In this document: positions 15,338 to 24,534 of the stretch, in pieces | Position numbering within the stretch: position 1 is the stretch's first letter | Layout of the letters: the number at the start of each line of letters is the position of its first letter | Assembly (NCBI GenBank): GCA_963713815.1 | Contig: CAVQNH010000032.1 | Coordinates: 496,001-560,000 of the forward strand | Length of the DNA stretch: 64,000 bases | Origin: RYN-230 sp963713815 | GTDB taxonomy: Bacteria > Actinomycetota > Actinomycetes > Streptosporangiales > Streptosporangiaceae | Direction: 5' to 3' | The notes under the pieces: model-generated | What the model was told of the DNA's origin: nothing | Databases searched by the model: none | What the model saw: the letters and a program-made list of their open reading frames with translations, nothing else | Position numbers and translations under genes: made by a program

Positions 15338-16427
15338 CGGAGAGCGGCTGGGCGAGCCAGCGACCGTCGTGGTCGAAGACGCCATGATCTCGGCCCGCAC
15401 GCTGCCGGACGGCGCACGTGATGCCGACGTCGTTGACGGCGGCGGGGCCACGTTGCTGCCAGGGCTGATCGACACCCACGTGCATGTGGACAAGCTGTCA
15501 CAGCTCGAGGTGTCGGCTTCGTGGGGCGTCACCACCCTGCTCGACATGGGCAACAAGGATCTCGCCAACCTCGCGGCGCTGAAGAAGGGCCAGGGGCACC
15601 CGACGCTGAAGAGCGCCGGGAATCCGGCGAGTGCGCCGGATTCCGTGTTCGTCAGGAAGATGGGATTCTCCGTCTCGACGACCGTCACCGGGCCCCATGA
15701 CGCGGCGCGATTCGTCGCCGAGCGGGTGGCTGAGGGCTCGGACTACATCAAGATCCTGGTCGAGGACCCCAAGATCCCCGGTACCCGGGCGCTTGGCGCG
15801 GAGACGGTGGCGGCGCTGGTCGTGGCGGCGCACCAGTCCGGGCTGATGACGGTCGCTCATGTGGTGAGCGCCGACACCATGACCACGGCGGTGCGCGCGG
15901 GCGCGGACGTCGTCACCCACACGGCCCTGACCAGTGACCTGGGCCCCGGGTTCGAGGCGCTGCTCGCCGAGCGGCCGGTTGTCATCATCCCGACCCTGAC
16001 GATGATGCAGGGAGTGGTGCACGCCATCGGCGGGAGGCTGGCCATGCGCGTGCTGGCACCGTTCGTGCCGGCGGTCCGGCTGAACTACCGGCACGCGAAG
16101 TCGACCGTCGCCACGTTTCACCAGGCCGGGGTGGCGATCCTGGCCGGCACCGACTCAAACGACGACCTCACAGCCCCCTGCCAGGTCGCGCACGGCGAGT
16201 CGCTGCACGAAGAGCTGGAGCGACTGGTGGATGCCGGGCTGACACCGGCCGAGGCGCTGCGAGGGGCGACCACGCTCGCGGCCAGCACCTTCGGCCTGGC
16301 GGACCGGGGCGTCATCGGGCCGGGGCGTCGCGCGGACCTCGTGCTGGTTGATGGCGACCCCACCCGTGACATCTCCGCGACCCGGAACATCCGCGGCGTG
16401 TGGATCGGCGGCTGCCGGGTGAAGTAG
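15297..16427 (+). CDS. Amidohydrolase-superfamily metal-dependent hydrolase
   Basis: The 376-aa enzyme has the composite amidohydrolase fold. The HxH metal motif is in LIDTHVHVDK near residue 62, a candidate bridging Lys in YIKILVED near residue 150, further His ligands in VAHVVS and VVTHTAL, and the catalytic Asp in LAGTDSNDD near residue 284. The C-terminus GVIGPGRRADLVLVDGDP is typical of imidazolonepropionase-type members. The GTG start at 15297 follows a G-rich tract. It probably hydrolyses a cyclic amide, lactone or similar C-N/C-O bond in the cluster's pathway. Confidence 0.85.
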   Translation: MSAATAITNVRVFDGERLGEPATVVVEDAMISARTLPDGARDADVVDGGGATLLPGLIDTHVHVDKLSQLEVSASWGVTTLLDMGNKDLANLAALKKGQGHPTLKSAGNPASAPDSVFVRKMGFSVSTTVTGPHDAARFVAERVAEGSDYIKILVEDPKIPGTRALGAETVAALVVAAHQSGLMTVAHVVSADTMTTAVRAGADVVTHTALTSDLGPGFEALLAERPVVIIPTLTMMQGVVHAIGGRLAMRVLAPFVPAVRLNYRHAKSTVATFHQAGVAILAGTDSNDDLTAPCQVAHGESLHEELERLVDAGLTPAEALRGATTLAASTFGLADRGVIGPGRRADLVLVDGDPTRDISATRNIRGVWIGGCRVK

Positions 16428-16500
16428 CAGCCGCCATGGCACGGGCGCCGGGCCCGGCAGGCGAGCCACGCAGTGGAGACCACGAGCCGAATGGACCGAC

Positions 16501-17382
16501 ATGATCCTGGTCACTGCCGCCCATGGCAATCAGGGCAGGCTACTCGTGCCGAAGCTGCTGGCGGCCGGCCAGCCGGTCCGGGCCTGCGTCCGAACGCAAG
16601 CTTCCGCCGGGCACCTGCAGGCCCTGGGCGTGCACGAGGTAGTAGTCGGCGACATCAGCGAGCCGGCGGTACTGGCCAAGGCCATCCGGGGCGTGGACAA
16701 GGTGTACCACGTCGGGCCGACAGCCCACCCGCGCGAACGCTCCATGGGCCTGGCCGTGGTCGATGCGGCCCGGGCCGAGGGCGTGAGGCACCTGGTGTTC
16801 AGCTCGGTGCTGCATGCGATCACGACGGATCTGGTGCAGCACGAGATCAAGCGCGATATCGAGGAGCACCTGCTCTCGTCGGGCCTGGAGTTCACGATCC
16901 TTCAGCCGGCGAACTACATGCTGCCCCTCAAGCTCCGGCCCGTGTTCGAGCGGGGCGTGTTCGAGCTGTCGTGGTCGCTTGAGCGCCGTCAGTCGCTGGT
17001 GGACCTGGGCGACGTGACCGATGTGGCCCGCATGGCGCTGATCGAGAGCGAGCACCATGCCGGAGCCACCTACGAGCTGGCGGCACCCGGCCGCTACACG
17101 GCCCGCGAGCTGGGTGACATCATCGCGCGCGTGCTGGGCCGGCCCATCGAGGTGCGGGAGATCGACGCCGACACCTACCTCAGGGCCTGGGTCGGCGACG
17201 CGGATCCTGCGCAGGTCACGCATCAGGCCAGGGTGTTGCGCGCGATCACCGCGCGCTACAGCAGCCACGACTTCGTCGGCAACCCCAACGTGCTCACGTG
17301 GCTGCTCGGACGCCCGCCGACGACCTTCGAGACCTACGTGCGCGGCCAGCACGACGCCTTCCTGCCGAAGGCAGGCCGGTGA
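16501..17382 (+). CDS. NmrA-like NAD(P)-binding protein
   Basis: The 293-aa protein is an atypical short-chain dehydrogenase of the NmrA/SDR5 type. The N-terminus MILVTAAHGNQGRLLVPKLL is a variant of the GxxGxxG dinucleotide loop with the first Gly replaced. A catalytic Tyr-Lys pair is not evident, as in redox-sensing or reductase NmrA members. It probably binds NADP(H) and either reduces a pathway intermediate or senses redox state. Its stop overlaps the GTG of the next gene (GTGA). Confidence 0.8.
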   Translation: MILVTAAHGNQGRLLVPKLLAAGQPVRACVRTQASAGHLQALGVHEVVVGDISEPAVLAKAIRGVDKVYHVGPTAHPRERSMGLAVVDAARAEGVRHLVFSSVLHAITTDLVQHEIKRDIEEHLLSSGLEFTILQPANYMLPLKLRPVFERGVFELSWSLERRQSLVDLGDVTDVARMALIESEHHAGATYELAAPGRYTARELGDIIARVLGRPIEVREIDADTYLRAWVGDADPAQVTHQARVLRAITARYSSHDFVGNPNVLTWLLGRPPTTFETYVRGQHDAFLPKAGR

Positions 17383-18128
17383 AGCTCAGCGGCAACACGA
17401 TTCTGATCACCGGCGGCGGCTCGGGCATCGGGCGCGGCCTGGCCGAGGAACTGCACCAACGGGCCAACCGGGTCATCATCGCCGGGCGGCGGCCTGCGGT
17501 GCTGGGCCAGGTCACGGAGGCTAACCCCGGGATGCGTGCCCTGGAGCTGGATGTGGCCGACGCGGTCAGCATTGCGAGCGTCGTGCCCCAGGTGATCGCG
17601 GAACATCCAGATCTGAATGTCGTCATCAACAACGCCGGGATCATGTTCGGCGATGACCCCAGCGAGCCACTCGATGACGAGATGCTGACGTCCATCGTCG
17701 CCACCAACTTGCTCGGGCCCATGCGGCTGAACTCCGCGCTCATCACTCATCTTCGCCAGCAGCCCTCCGCGACCATCATCAACGTCTCGTCGATGCTCGG
17801 CTATGTACCGCTGGCCTCGTCGACTCTCTACTCAGCAACCAAAGCCGCGCTGCACTCGTACACGTTGTCCTTGCGCCACCGACTGCAGGGTTCCCCGGTG
17901 ACCGTCCTCGAGATAGCGCCGCCGTACACGCAGACCGCGCTGATGGACGTCAACCTGACCGACCCGCGTGCGATGCCCTTGGCGGACTACCTGGCCGAGA
18001 CGATGGAGCTTCTGGCCACCGACGACGCGGAGGTTTACGTGGAGCGCGCCCGAGCGCGCCGCGATGCACTGCGGCCGGATGAGGTGGGAGCGACCAAGAG
18101 GTTCAACGACATGATGAACGGCGTTTAA
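17379..18128 (+). CDS. Short-chain dehydrogenase/reductase
   Basis: The 249-aa enzyme is a classical SDR: cofactor loop TGGGSGIGRG near residue 10, NNAG near residue 84, and the catalytic Ser-Tyr-Lys in NVSSMLGYVPL and YSATKAA near residues 133-154. The overall pattern, including the long C-terminal MMNGV-type end, resembles DltE-like SDRs. The GTG start overlaps the upstream stop by four bases, so it is translationally coupled to the NmrA-like gene and closes the catabolic operon. Confidence 0.88.
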   Translation: MKLSGNTILITGGGSGIGRGLAEELHQRANRVIIAGRRPAVLGQVTEANPGMRALELDVADAVSIASVVPQVIAEHPDLNVVINNAGIMFGDDPSEPLDDEMLTSIVATNLLGPMRLNSALITHLRQQPSATIINVSSMLGYVPLASSTLYSATKAALHSYTLSLRHRLQGSPVTVLEIAPPYTQTALMDVNLTDPRAMPLADYLAETMELLATDDAEVYVERARARRDALRPDEVGATKRFNDMMNGV

Positions 18129-18571
18129 CCCCGGCTGTTATTAAAAAGACGGCAAAGTAAAGGGCACATTTATCCCCGCTATCGGACTGCGTTGCTGAGG
18201 TCGGCGCCCGTCCGGTCAGCGGCCTCTCATCTTGAGGACTGAAAGATAGGCCCAGCTGAACCATCGCACGGTCCCGGACGTGCCCTTAGCGGGGGACCAG
18301 ATGAGGAAGTCATCAAGGACAGCGGCGGGGCAAGTCGGCCCGCCTGGGCCGGATAGCCCGGGAAAGTTCGTCATCACTGGCCGCGAAATAAGCGGCGTAC
18401 TGCGCGTTCTTGCTGAGCCTCACCGGCGGGACATTCCCCGGGGAGGTGCGCCCTGGCAGATGTGATCCGTGATGCCCGCATATGGCCCGGGGAGCCCGGC
18501 ACGCGGTCTTGCTGACCGGGAGATCGGTGACCCCGCAGAATCTGCAGAACCCGAAGAGAGAAGGATTTGCC
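18129..18571. other. Intergenic region, 443 bp, no gene found
   Basis: The first 50 bp are AT-rich (around TTATTAAAAAGACGGC) compared with the window. No convincing ORF, tRNA or riboswitch was recognised. The last part must hold the promoter of the secreted protein; a GAGAGAAGG ribosome-binding site precedes its ATG. Confidence 0.5.
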
Positions 18572-19879
18572 ATGTCCCGATTCATCCGCCGCGGCGCGAT
18601 AGCGCTGCCCGCATTACTGATAACGCTCACCACCGGCGCCGCAGTGGCGCTCCCCGCGCAGGCCGCCAGCACCTGGTCGGCGGCCCTGCCGCTGCCCTTC
18701 GGCGTGGGCAGCCAGGGGTTCGCCGAGAACGCCTCCGGCATGCAGGTCGCCGCCTCGACCACTGGCGCCCAGGGCGCGTCGTCTGTCGTGGTCGCCACCA
18801 GCGCCACCGGGCTGACCTGGTCCGCGCCGCTCACCCTCGACCCGGGCGAGAACCCGGCCGTGGCGATCGCCCCGAACGGCCGCGCCGTTGCGGCATGGGA
18901 AGGCGGCCCGGCTACCGCACCGGTGATCCAGGCCAGCGTCCGGCCACCCGGCGGGACGTGGAGCGCCCCGGTCAATGTCAGCACCGATGCCTTCGGCGGC
19001 CCGGTGATCGGCATGGACGGGTCAGGCAACGCGATCGTCGCCTGGACCGGGGGCGGCAGGCAGATCAGGACCGCGAGCCTGCCGGCCGGCGGCAGCTGGA
19101 CCGCGGTCAACACCCTGGACCCGGCGGTTGACGGGTTCGCGCTGGGCCTGGCGGTGAACTCCGCCGGATCGGCCATCATTACCTGGGCCGAGCCGGCGCG
19201 CACCGTCATGGCCGCCTCCGGCACGATCCTGGGCGGCTTCGGGGCGCCGGTCACCCTCGCCGCCGACGTGACCCGCGCGTCGCCCGCGAGCAGCCCGGCC
19301 GCGCCGGTCACCCTCGACGCCTACGAAAGCCCCGCCCTGGGCAGCCTCCCGCAGGTCAACAGCGGCTACCTGCACGGTCACACGGACGTGGTGCTCAGCA
19401 ACTCGGGTGAGGCGTCACTGGCGTCAGCCCTCGCGACGACGGCAACTCTCCACAATGTGACCACCCGCTCGGCGGCCGGGACGTGGAGCGCCCCACTGGG
19501 ACTGCCCCTGCCCGGGCCCAGCAGCGCCGAACCTGATTACGAGACCGCGATCGACGGCGCGGGTGACGTCGTCACCGTCTACCAGCAGGGGACTTCGGTG
19601 GACCTCATCCGGCTCCCGGCCGGGAGCAGCACCTGGAGCACCCCGGTGGTGCTGGCGGCCTCCGCCAGCCTGGGCATGGTCGCCGGCGATACCGCCGGGA
19701 CGTTCGTCGCGGCCGTGGACACATCCAGCGGCCTGAGCGTGCTCACCAGCCCGCCCGGCGGCAGTTTCGGGGCCGCGACCACGCTGCCTGCCACCGCCCA
19801 GGCCACCGCCCTCGTGATCGACCCAGGTCACGCGGTCCTGATTGCTGGCGGCTCCGTCTTCACCGAGCCGGTTAGCTGA
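18572..19879 (+). CDS. Secreted repeat protein (predicted beta-propeller)
   Basis: The 435-aa protein starts with a Sec signal peptide: MSRFIRRG, a hydrophobic core and an A-Q-A cleavage site near residue 31. The mature part is made of repeats of about 45 residues, each with a TWSAP-type strand (TWSAALPLP, TWSAPLTLD, TWSAPVNVS, TWSAPLGLP, TWSTPVVLA) followed by an A-x-G-x-A(V/I)A-W strand. This resembles BNR/Asp-box-like propellers, although the SxDxGxTW box is incomplete. It is exported, with no anchor. Function is unknown; it is divided from the catabolic operon by 443 bp. Confidence 0.75.
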   Translation: MSRFIRRGAIALPALLITLTTGAAVALPAQAASTWSAALPLPFGVGSQGFAENASGMQVAASTTGAQGASSVVVATSATGLTWSAPLTLDPGENPAVAIAPNGRAVAAWEGGPATAPVIQASVRPPGGTWSAPVNVSTDAFGGPVIGMDGSGNAIVAWTGGGRQIRTASLPAGGSWTAVNTLDPAVDGFALGLAVNSAGSAIITWAEPARTVMAASGTILGGFGAPVTLAADVTRASPASSPAAPVTLDAYESPALGSLPQVNSGYLHGHTDVVLSNSGEASLASALATTATLHNVTTRSAAGTWSAPLGLPLPGPSSAEPDYETAIDGAGDVVTVYQQGTSVDLIRLPAGSSTWSTPVVLAASASLGMVAGDTAGTFVAAVDTSSGLSVLTSPPGGSFGAATTLPATAQATALVIDPGHAVLIAGGSVFTEPVS

Positions 19880-19885
19880 CCAGAC

Positions 19886-19929
19886 CCCGGCGTGGGGTGG
19901 CCACCTGCAGCAGTCCACCTCACGCCGGG
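19886..19929. terminator. Hairpin between convergent genes
   Basis: CCCGGCGTG (19886-19894) pairs perfectly with CACGCCGGG (19921-19929). It lies between the convergent stops at 19879 and 19981 and could end transcription from both sides. The loop is long and no U-tract follows. Confidence 0.4.
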
Positions 19930-19980
19930 CCCGCGATCTGCCGGGCCGGACGAGGCCAGAACGCAATGGCCAAGGGCGGA

Positions 19981-20739
19981 CTACACGGTGAGGCCGCCAT
20001 CCACCACGAGCGTCTGGCCGGTGACGTAGCTACCGGCGTCACTGACCAGAAAGACCAGGGCCGCGGCCAGTTCTGATCCTTCCCCCCACCGGCCGGCGAG
20101 GACCCGGTGCAGTTGCCCGGCGACATAGTCGTCCGCATACTGGTCCGTCATCTCGGACCGGAAGAAACCGGGCGCCAGCGCGTTGACCCGGATTCCCTTG
20201 CGGCCGGTCCATTGCTGCGCGAGGTCACGGGTCAGCCCGATCAGCCCGGCCTTGCTGGCGCTGTATGCCGCCTGGGGCAGCCCGGCGGTCGTGAGGCCCA
20301 GCACGCTGCTGATGTTGACGATGGAGGCACCTGGCCGCATCACCCGCGCGCACTCCTGGGCCATCCAGTAGCAGCCGTTCAGGTTGACGTCGATAACCTG
20401 CCGGAACTCGTCAGGCTTCTCGTGGGTGGCTGGCACGGCGGTCCCGACGCCGGCGTTGTTGACCAGGATGTCAACGTGGCCGAAAGCCTCGATCGCGGTC
20501 TCGACGAGCCGGTGGCAGTCCTCGGGAAGCGATACGTCTGTGCGGACGGCGAGGCCCCGCCGGCCTGCGCCCTCGACGGCGGCCCTGGTCGTCTCGAGCC
20601 GGTCAGACCGGCGGGCGGCCAGGACCACGTCGGCGCCGGCTTCGGCGAGCGCGGTCGCGAAGGCGACGCCGAGTCCTGAGGAGGCCCCGGTGACGATGGC
20701 CACCCGGCCGTCCAGGCGGAAGCGATCAAGGATTGGCAT
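19981..20739 (-). CDS. Short-chain dehydrogenase/reductase
   Basis: The 252-aa enzyme is a classical SDR with TGASSGLGVAFA near residue 15, NNAGVGTAVP near residue 88, and Ser-Tyr-Lys in NISSVLGLTTAG and YSASKAGLIG. The PGFFRSEMT segment and the VTGQTLVVDGG C-terminus are typical of FabG-like members. ATG 20739 is chosen because it gives the standard N-terminus and lies 4 bp after the acyl-CoA dehydrogenase stop. In this operon it probably oxidises a 3-hydroxyacyl-CoA or related alcohol. Confidence 0.88.
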   Translation of the reverse strand: MPILDRFRLDGRVAIVTGASSGLGVAFATALAEAGADVVLAARRSDRLETTRAAVEGAGRRGLAVRTDVSLPEDCHRLVETAIEAFGHVDILVNNAGVGTAVPATHEKPDEFRQVIDVNLNGCYWMAQECARVMRPGASIVNISSVLGLTTAGLPQAAYSASKAGLIGLTRDLAQQWTGRKGIRVNALAPGFFRSEMTDQYADDYVAGQLHRVLAGRWGEGSELAAALVFLVSDAGSYVTGQTLVVDGGLTV

Positions 20740-20743
20740 GGCG

Positions 20744-21910
20744 TCAGTATGACTTGGGCAGGCCGAGGACATGCTGGCCGATCTGGTTCAGCACCATCTC
20801 GTTGTTGATGGGAGCAAACCGCAGCAGGCGGGTCGTCCGCCAGAGCGGGATGAGATCGTATTCGTCCGTGATGCCGTTCCCGCCGTGCACCTGGATGGCG
20901 TGATCCGCCGCCTGGTTCGCTGCCTCGCTCGCGAGCCACTTGGCCGCGTTCGCGAGACCGGCCGCGTGCGGGTCCTGCCGCTCCACCGCGCGCACTGCCT
21001 CGTGATTGAGCGCCCGGGCCGCGCTCAACTCGGCCCAGAACCTCGCGAGCGGATGCTGCACAGCCTGGTAGCCGCCGATCGGGGCACCGAACGGGGCCCG
21101 GTCGCGGGCATAGCCGACCGCCCGCGAGATGCAGTGAAAGCCGAGACCGTACGCGAACGCGGAGATCAGCAGCCGCTCGGTGTTCAGCGACTCGAACAAC
21201 GCGGCGGCACCGTCTCCCGCTGCGCCGACGAGGTTCTCCGCGGGCACCCGGACAGCGTCGAAGATGACGTCGTATTGCCGTTCGGGAGTGCCGGCGTCGG
21301 CGGTGAGCACCTCCGTGCGGATGCCCGGCGCATGAAGGTCGACCATGAGGATGGTGATCGGCCGCCTGCCCTCCCGGTGCGGAGTGTCACCGTCCGTGCA
21401 GACCAGGAAGAGGTCGTCGGCCTCACCGGCGGACGAGATCCAGCGCTTCCGCCCGGACACGACGTAGTCCGGCCCCGAGCGGACGGCCGTGGTCCGCATC
21501 GCGAAGGAGTTGGTGCCCGCATCAGGCTCGGTGACCGCGAAAGCCAGCCGGCGGTCGCCGGCGATGATCGGCGGCACCAGCCGGGCGGCCGTCTCGGGAA
21601 GCGCATGGCGGGCCAGGACCGGCAGGCAGAGCTCGGTCATGATGAAGGACAGCAGCGGCATGCCGGCCGCGCCCATCTCCTCGCCGACCGCGACGACGGC
21701 GTCGAGCGAGCTTCCTCCCCCGCCGAGATGCTCGGGCACCGCGGCCCCGACATAGCCGGCCTTACACAGCTCGCGCCAGAGCGCCTCTGGCTCGCGGCCG
21801 TCGCGGTAGCAGTCCAGGAAGTAACGGCGCCCGTACCGGCCGAGCAGGGTGCGGACAGCCTCGCGCAGCAGGCCATCGTCGTCGTTCCAGGCGGGGAGGT
21901 CGGTGGACAT
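20744..21910 (-). CDS. Acyl-CoA dehydrogenase
   Basis: The 388-aa flavoenzyme has the three-domain acyl-CoA dehydrogenase layout. The FAD-binding signature is AVTEPDAGTNSFAM near residue 124, the substrate-loop region VSGRKRWISSAGEADD, and the C-terminal helical domain holds YARDRAPFGAPIGGYQAVQH and IQVHGGNGITDEYDL. It introduces a 2,3-double bond into an acyl-CoA. The start lies 8 bp after the CoA-ligase stop. With ligase, hydratase and SDR it forms a beta-oxidation-like set for an unknown acid. Confidence 0.9.
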   Translation of the reverse strand: MSTDLPAWNDDDGLLREAVRTLLGRYGRRYFLDCYRDGREPEALWRELCKAGYVGAAVPEHLGGGGSSLDAVVAVGEEMGAAGMPLLSFIMTELCLPVLARHALPETAARLVPPIIAGDRRLAFAVTEPDAGTNSFAMRTTAVRSGPDYVVSGRKRWISSAGEADDLFLVCTDGDTPHREGRRPITILMVDLHAPGIRTEVLTADAGTPERQYDVIFDAVRVPAENLVGAAGDGAAALFESLNTERLLISAFAYGLGFHCISRAVGYARDRAPFGAPIGGYQAVQHPLARFWAELSAARALNHEAVRAVERQDPHAAGLANAAKWLASEAANQAADHAIQVHGGNGITDEYDLIPLWRTTRLLRFAPINNEMVLNQIGQHVLGLPKSY

Positions 21911-21918
21911 CGCGCGCC

Positions 21919-23475
21919 TCAGCCGACCCGCCGCGGCTGCGCCGCCCAGTGCTTCTCCCGCAGGGCCCGGCGGAACAGCTTGCCGACCGCGGTCTTCGGT
22001 ACCTCGTCCACCAGTTCCAGGTGGATGGGCTTCTTGTAGCTGGCCAGGCCGACGTCGCGGCAGTGCTGCTGGATCTCCTCGAGCGTCGGCTGAGCCCCCG
22101 GAACGGTCGCGATGCACGCCATCACGGCCTCGCCCCACTTCTCGTCCGGCACGCCGATCACTGCGACCTCACGGACCGCCGGATGCGCGGCGATCGCGTC
22201 CTCGACCTCGCGGGGGTAGACGTTCAGCCCGCCGCTCACGATCATGTCGTTCTTCCGGTCGACGATCGTGATGTAGCCCTCGGCGTCGCGGACGGCCAGG
22301 TCGCCCATCTTGAACCAGCCGTCCTCGTACGCGAGCGCGGTGGCCTCGGGCTGGTTCCAGTAGCGGACCGAGGCGGCGTCGCCGCGGACCCACACCTCCC
22401 CCATCTCTCCCGTCGGCACTTCCCGGCCCTCGTCGTCAGCGAGGCGGACGTCGAAGAAGGGCACCGGGCGGCCGCAGGACGCCAGCCGGTCCGGGTTCTG
22501 CTCGAGCGCCCGCACGTGCTCGTCCGGGTAGAGGATCGTGTTGTAGATGGTGCCGCCTTCGGTCGAGCCGTAGCCCTGCAGGAAGATCGGCCCGAAAACC
22601 TCCATCGCCTTGCGGAGGACGGTCGGCGAGATCGGCGCGCCGGAGTAGTAGATGGTCTTGAGGCTGGACAGGTCCGCCTGGCCCGCCGCGGGATGGCTGG
22701 CCAGCATGTTGATGACCGCCGGGGCCAGGATGGTGCGGCTGATCCGCTCGCGCTCGACGATCTCGAAGAACGACTCGGGATCGAAATGCTCCATCATCAC
22801 CGAGCGCGCGCCCTGGTAGAGGGCGGGGCCGGTAAGGATGCCGGACTGGTGCGACAGCGGGCCGACGTGCAGCAGCGCATCGGTGTGGTCGAGCCCGCCC
22901 ATGAACAGCGCCAGTATGTTCCGGTAGGTGTTGAACCAGTTCCGGTGCAGGTAGACGGCGCCCTTGTACCGGCCGGTGGTACCCGAGGTGTGGAAGATCA
23001 GGTAGATGTCATCTTCGCTGACCGCTACCGGCTCGATGGGAGCCGACCTGCCGATCAGGTCCTCGTAGGACTCGCCCGCGCCCAGCGTCAGCAGCTCGAA
23101 GTCACTGACCTGGCCGGCAGCCCGGATGCGCTCCAGCGTCTGGATGAACTCCGGGCCGCTCACCACCACCCTGGGCTCGAGGTCCTCGAGGGTGATGGTC
23201 CATTCGCGCTCGCCATCGCGGGCATTGAGCCGGCCCCGGGGGGCCCCGATCATCGAAGCCGCGATGTCGGTCTCGACCCACTCGTTGCGGTTGTTCATCA
23301 CCGCGACGACGCGATCACCCTTGGCCACGCCACGCGACTGCAGGCCGCCGGCCAATCGCGCCGAGCGCTCCCACAGTTCGTTGTAGCTGAGCGTGCCGTA
23401 GGAATCGACGAGTGCCGGGCGATCCCCGTGACGGGCCACCGCCCGCTGCATGAAATCGTGGACGAGCATAGGCAT
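21919..23475 (-). CDS. Acyl-CoA synthetase (AMP-forming)
   Basis: The 518-aa enzyme belongs to the ANL adenylate-forming superfamily. The P-loop is IFHTSGTTGRYKGAV near residue 160, followed by FLQGYGSTEGG near residue 299, the hinge DRKNDMIVSGG near residue 407, and the catalytic Lys in PKTAVGKLFRR near residue 498. It activates a carboxylic acid with ATP and CoA, so it is the entry enzyme of this catabolic cluster. ATG 23475 and 23469 are both possible starts. The chain length or aromatic nature of the acid is not evident. Confidence 0.9.
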   Translation of the reverse strand: MPMLVHDFMQRAVARHGDRPALVDSYGTLSYNELWERSARLAGGLQSRGVAKGDRVVAVMNNRNEWVETDIAASMIGAPRGRLNARDGEREWTITLEDLEPRVVVSGPEFIQTLERIRAAGQVSDFELLTLGAGESYEDLIGRSAPIEPVAVSEDDIYLIFHTSGTTGRYKGAVYLHRNWFNTYRNILALFMGGLDHTDALLHVGPLSHQSGILTGPALYQGARSVMMEHFDPESFFEIVERERISRTILAPAVINMLASHPAAGQADLSSLKTIYYSGAPISPTVLRKAMEVFGPIFLQGYGSTEGGTIYNTILYPDEHVRALEQNPDRLASCGRPVPFFDVRLADDEGREVPTGEMGEVWVRGDAASVRYWNQPEATALAYEDGWFKMGDLAVRDAEGYITIVDRKNDMIVSGGLNVYPREVEDAIAAHPAVREVAVIGVPDEKWGEAVMACIATVPGAQPTLEEIQQHCRDVGLASYKKPIHLELVDEVPKTAVGKLFRRALREKHWAAQPRRVG

Positions 23476-23496
23476 GGCTAGTCCCCCTCTGCCCTT

Positions 23497-24534
23497 TTAC
23501 CTGGCTGTTGTGGCATGGGCGGCGGGCGTCAGCCGGCTCAGCACCGCGGCGGCTTCCGCCGCCATGGCGGGCACGAACTGCGCGACCGACACGATGTCGC
23601 GGATACCGCTGGCGACCTGGCCAGCCGGCAGGATTCCCGAGTCGAGGTCACCGTCTTCCTCAGCCCGGATGAGCGCCGCATCCTTGTAGGCCAGCAGCTC
23701 ATCCGGTGTCGCACCGTCATTGAGCAGGTCCAGGAGGTGATCAACGCCCGCGCTCTTCAGGCCGCGGGCCGGGCTGTAGACGCCGGGGAAAATGGTGTCG
23801 TCCCCCTCGCCGGCCTCGACGATGCGGCGGGCCGTCGCCGGATGCCAGTCCACATTGTCCTGGCTGGCGATGAAGCGGGTGCCCATGGCGACTCCCGCGG
23901 CGCCGAGGCAGAGCGCGGCGGCCAGCGTCCGGCCGTCGCGGGCCCCTCCGGACAGCAGCACCGGGACGGAGACCGCCTCGGTCACATTGGGCACGAGCAC
24001 GAACGTGTGCATCGGTACCGCGTGGGTGTGGCCGCCCATCTCGTAGCCCGACGCGATCACCACGTCCACGCCCAGCTGCTCGGCCCGGAGGGCCTGGCGG
24101 GTCGAGCCCACCTTGTGCATGTGGATCAGCCCGGAATCCGCGATCATCGGCCGGAACTCGCCCGGGAAGCCCGCCGACGTGGTGAGCACGGTGAGCTGGC
24201 GTTCGAGGCCGGGATCTGCGTTCCGGGCGTCGATGACCGCCCGGATGTACGCCTCGGAGATGGGCAGGACGTCGCCGCCGCTGGCCCGGCCGACCGGGAC
24301 GTTGACGGCAAAGGGCTTGCCGGTGAGCGACGCGGTCTCCTCGATGTGCCCGCGCAGGACCCGCGCGCCCTCGGCAGGATCGGCGGTCATGCCGGGCATG
24401 CTGACCGTGCCGAGGCCGCCGGCTTCGCTGACCGCGGCGGCGAGCCGCGCCGTCTTGAACGGGCCCATGCCCTCCTGGACAATCGGGTGCTCGATGCCGA
24501 CGAGCTCAGTGAACCGGGTCGCGAGGGCGCTCAT
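23497..24534 (-). CDS. Nitronate monooxygenase-family flavoprotein
   Basis: The 345-aa TIM-barrel protein has nitronate monooxygenase/2-nitropropane dioxygenase features: IVQEGMGPFKTARLAAAVSE at the N-terminus, GGHTHAVPMHTFVLVP near residue 166, and the FMN phosphate loop LLSGGARDGRTLAAALCLGA near residue 192. Many clustered members are not true nitronate oxidases but reduce or oxidise acyl-CoA-type intermediates. Its start overlaps the thiolase-like stop by four bases. Confidence 0.85.
   Translation of the reverse strand: MSALATRFTELVGIEHPIVQEGMGPFKTARLAAAVSEAGGLGTVSMPGMTADPAEGARVLRGHIEETASLTGKPFAVNVPVGRASGGDVLPISEAYIRAVIDARNADPGLERQLTVLTTSAGFPGEFRPMIADSGLIHMHKVGSTRQALRAEQLGVDVVIASGYEMGGHTHAVPMHTFVLVPNVTEAVSVPVLLSGGARDGRTLAAALCLGAAGVAMGTRFIASQDNVDWHPATARRIVEAGEGDDTIFPGVYSPARGLKSAGVDHLLDLLNDGATPDELLAYKDAALIRAEEDGDLDSGILPAGQVASGIRDIVSVAQFVPAMAAEAAAVLSRLTPAAHATTAR

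Noticed and set aside
18129..18571. Possible riboswitch (ydaO-like) before the secreted protein
   Set aside because: G-rich pieces are present, but the conserved blocks of the class could not be matched.
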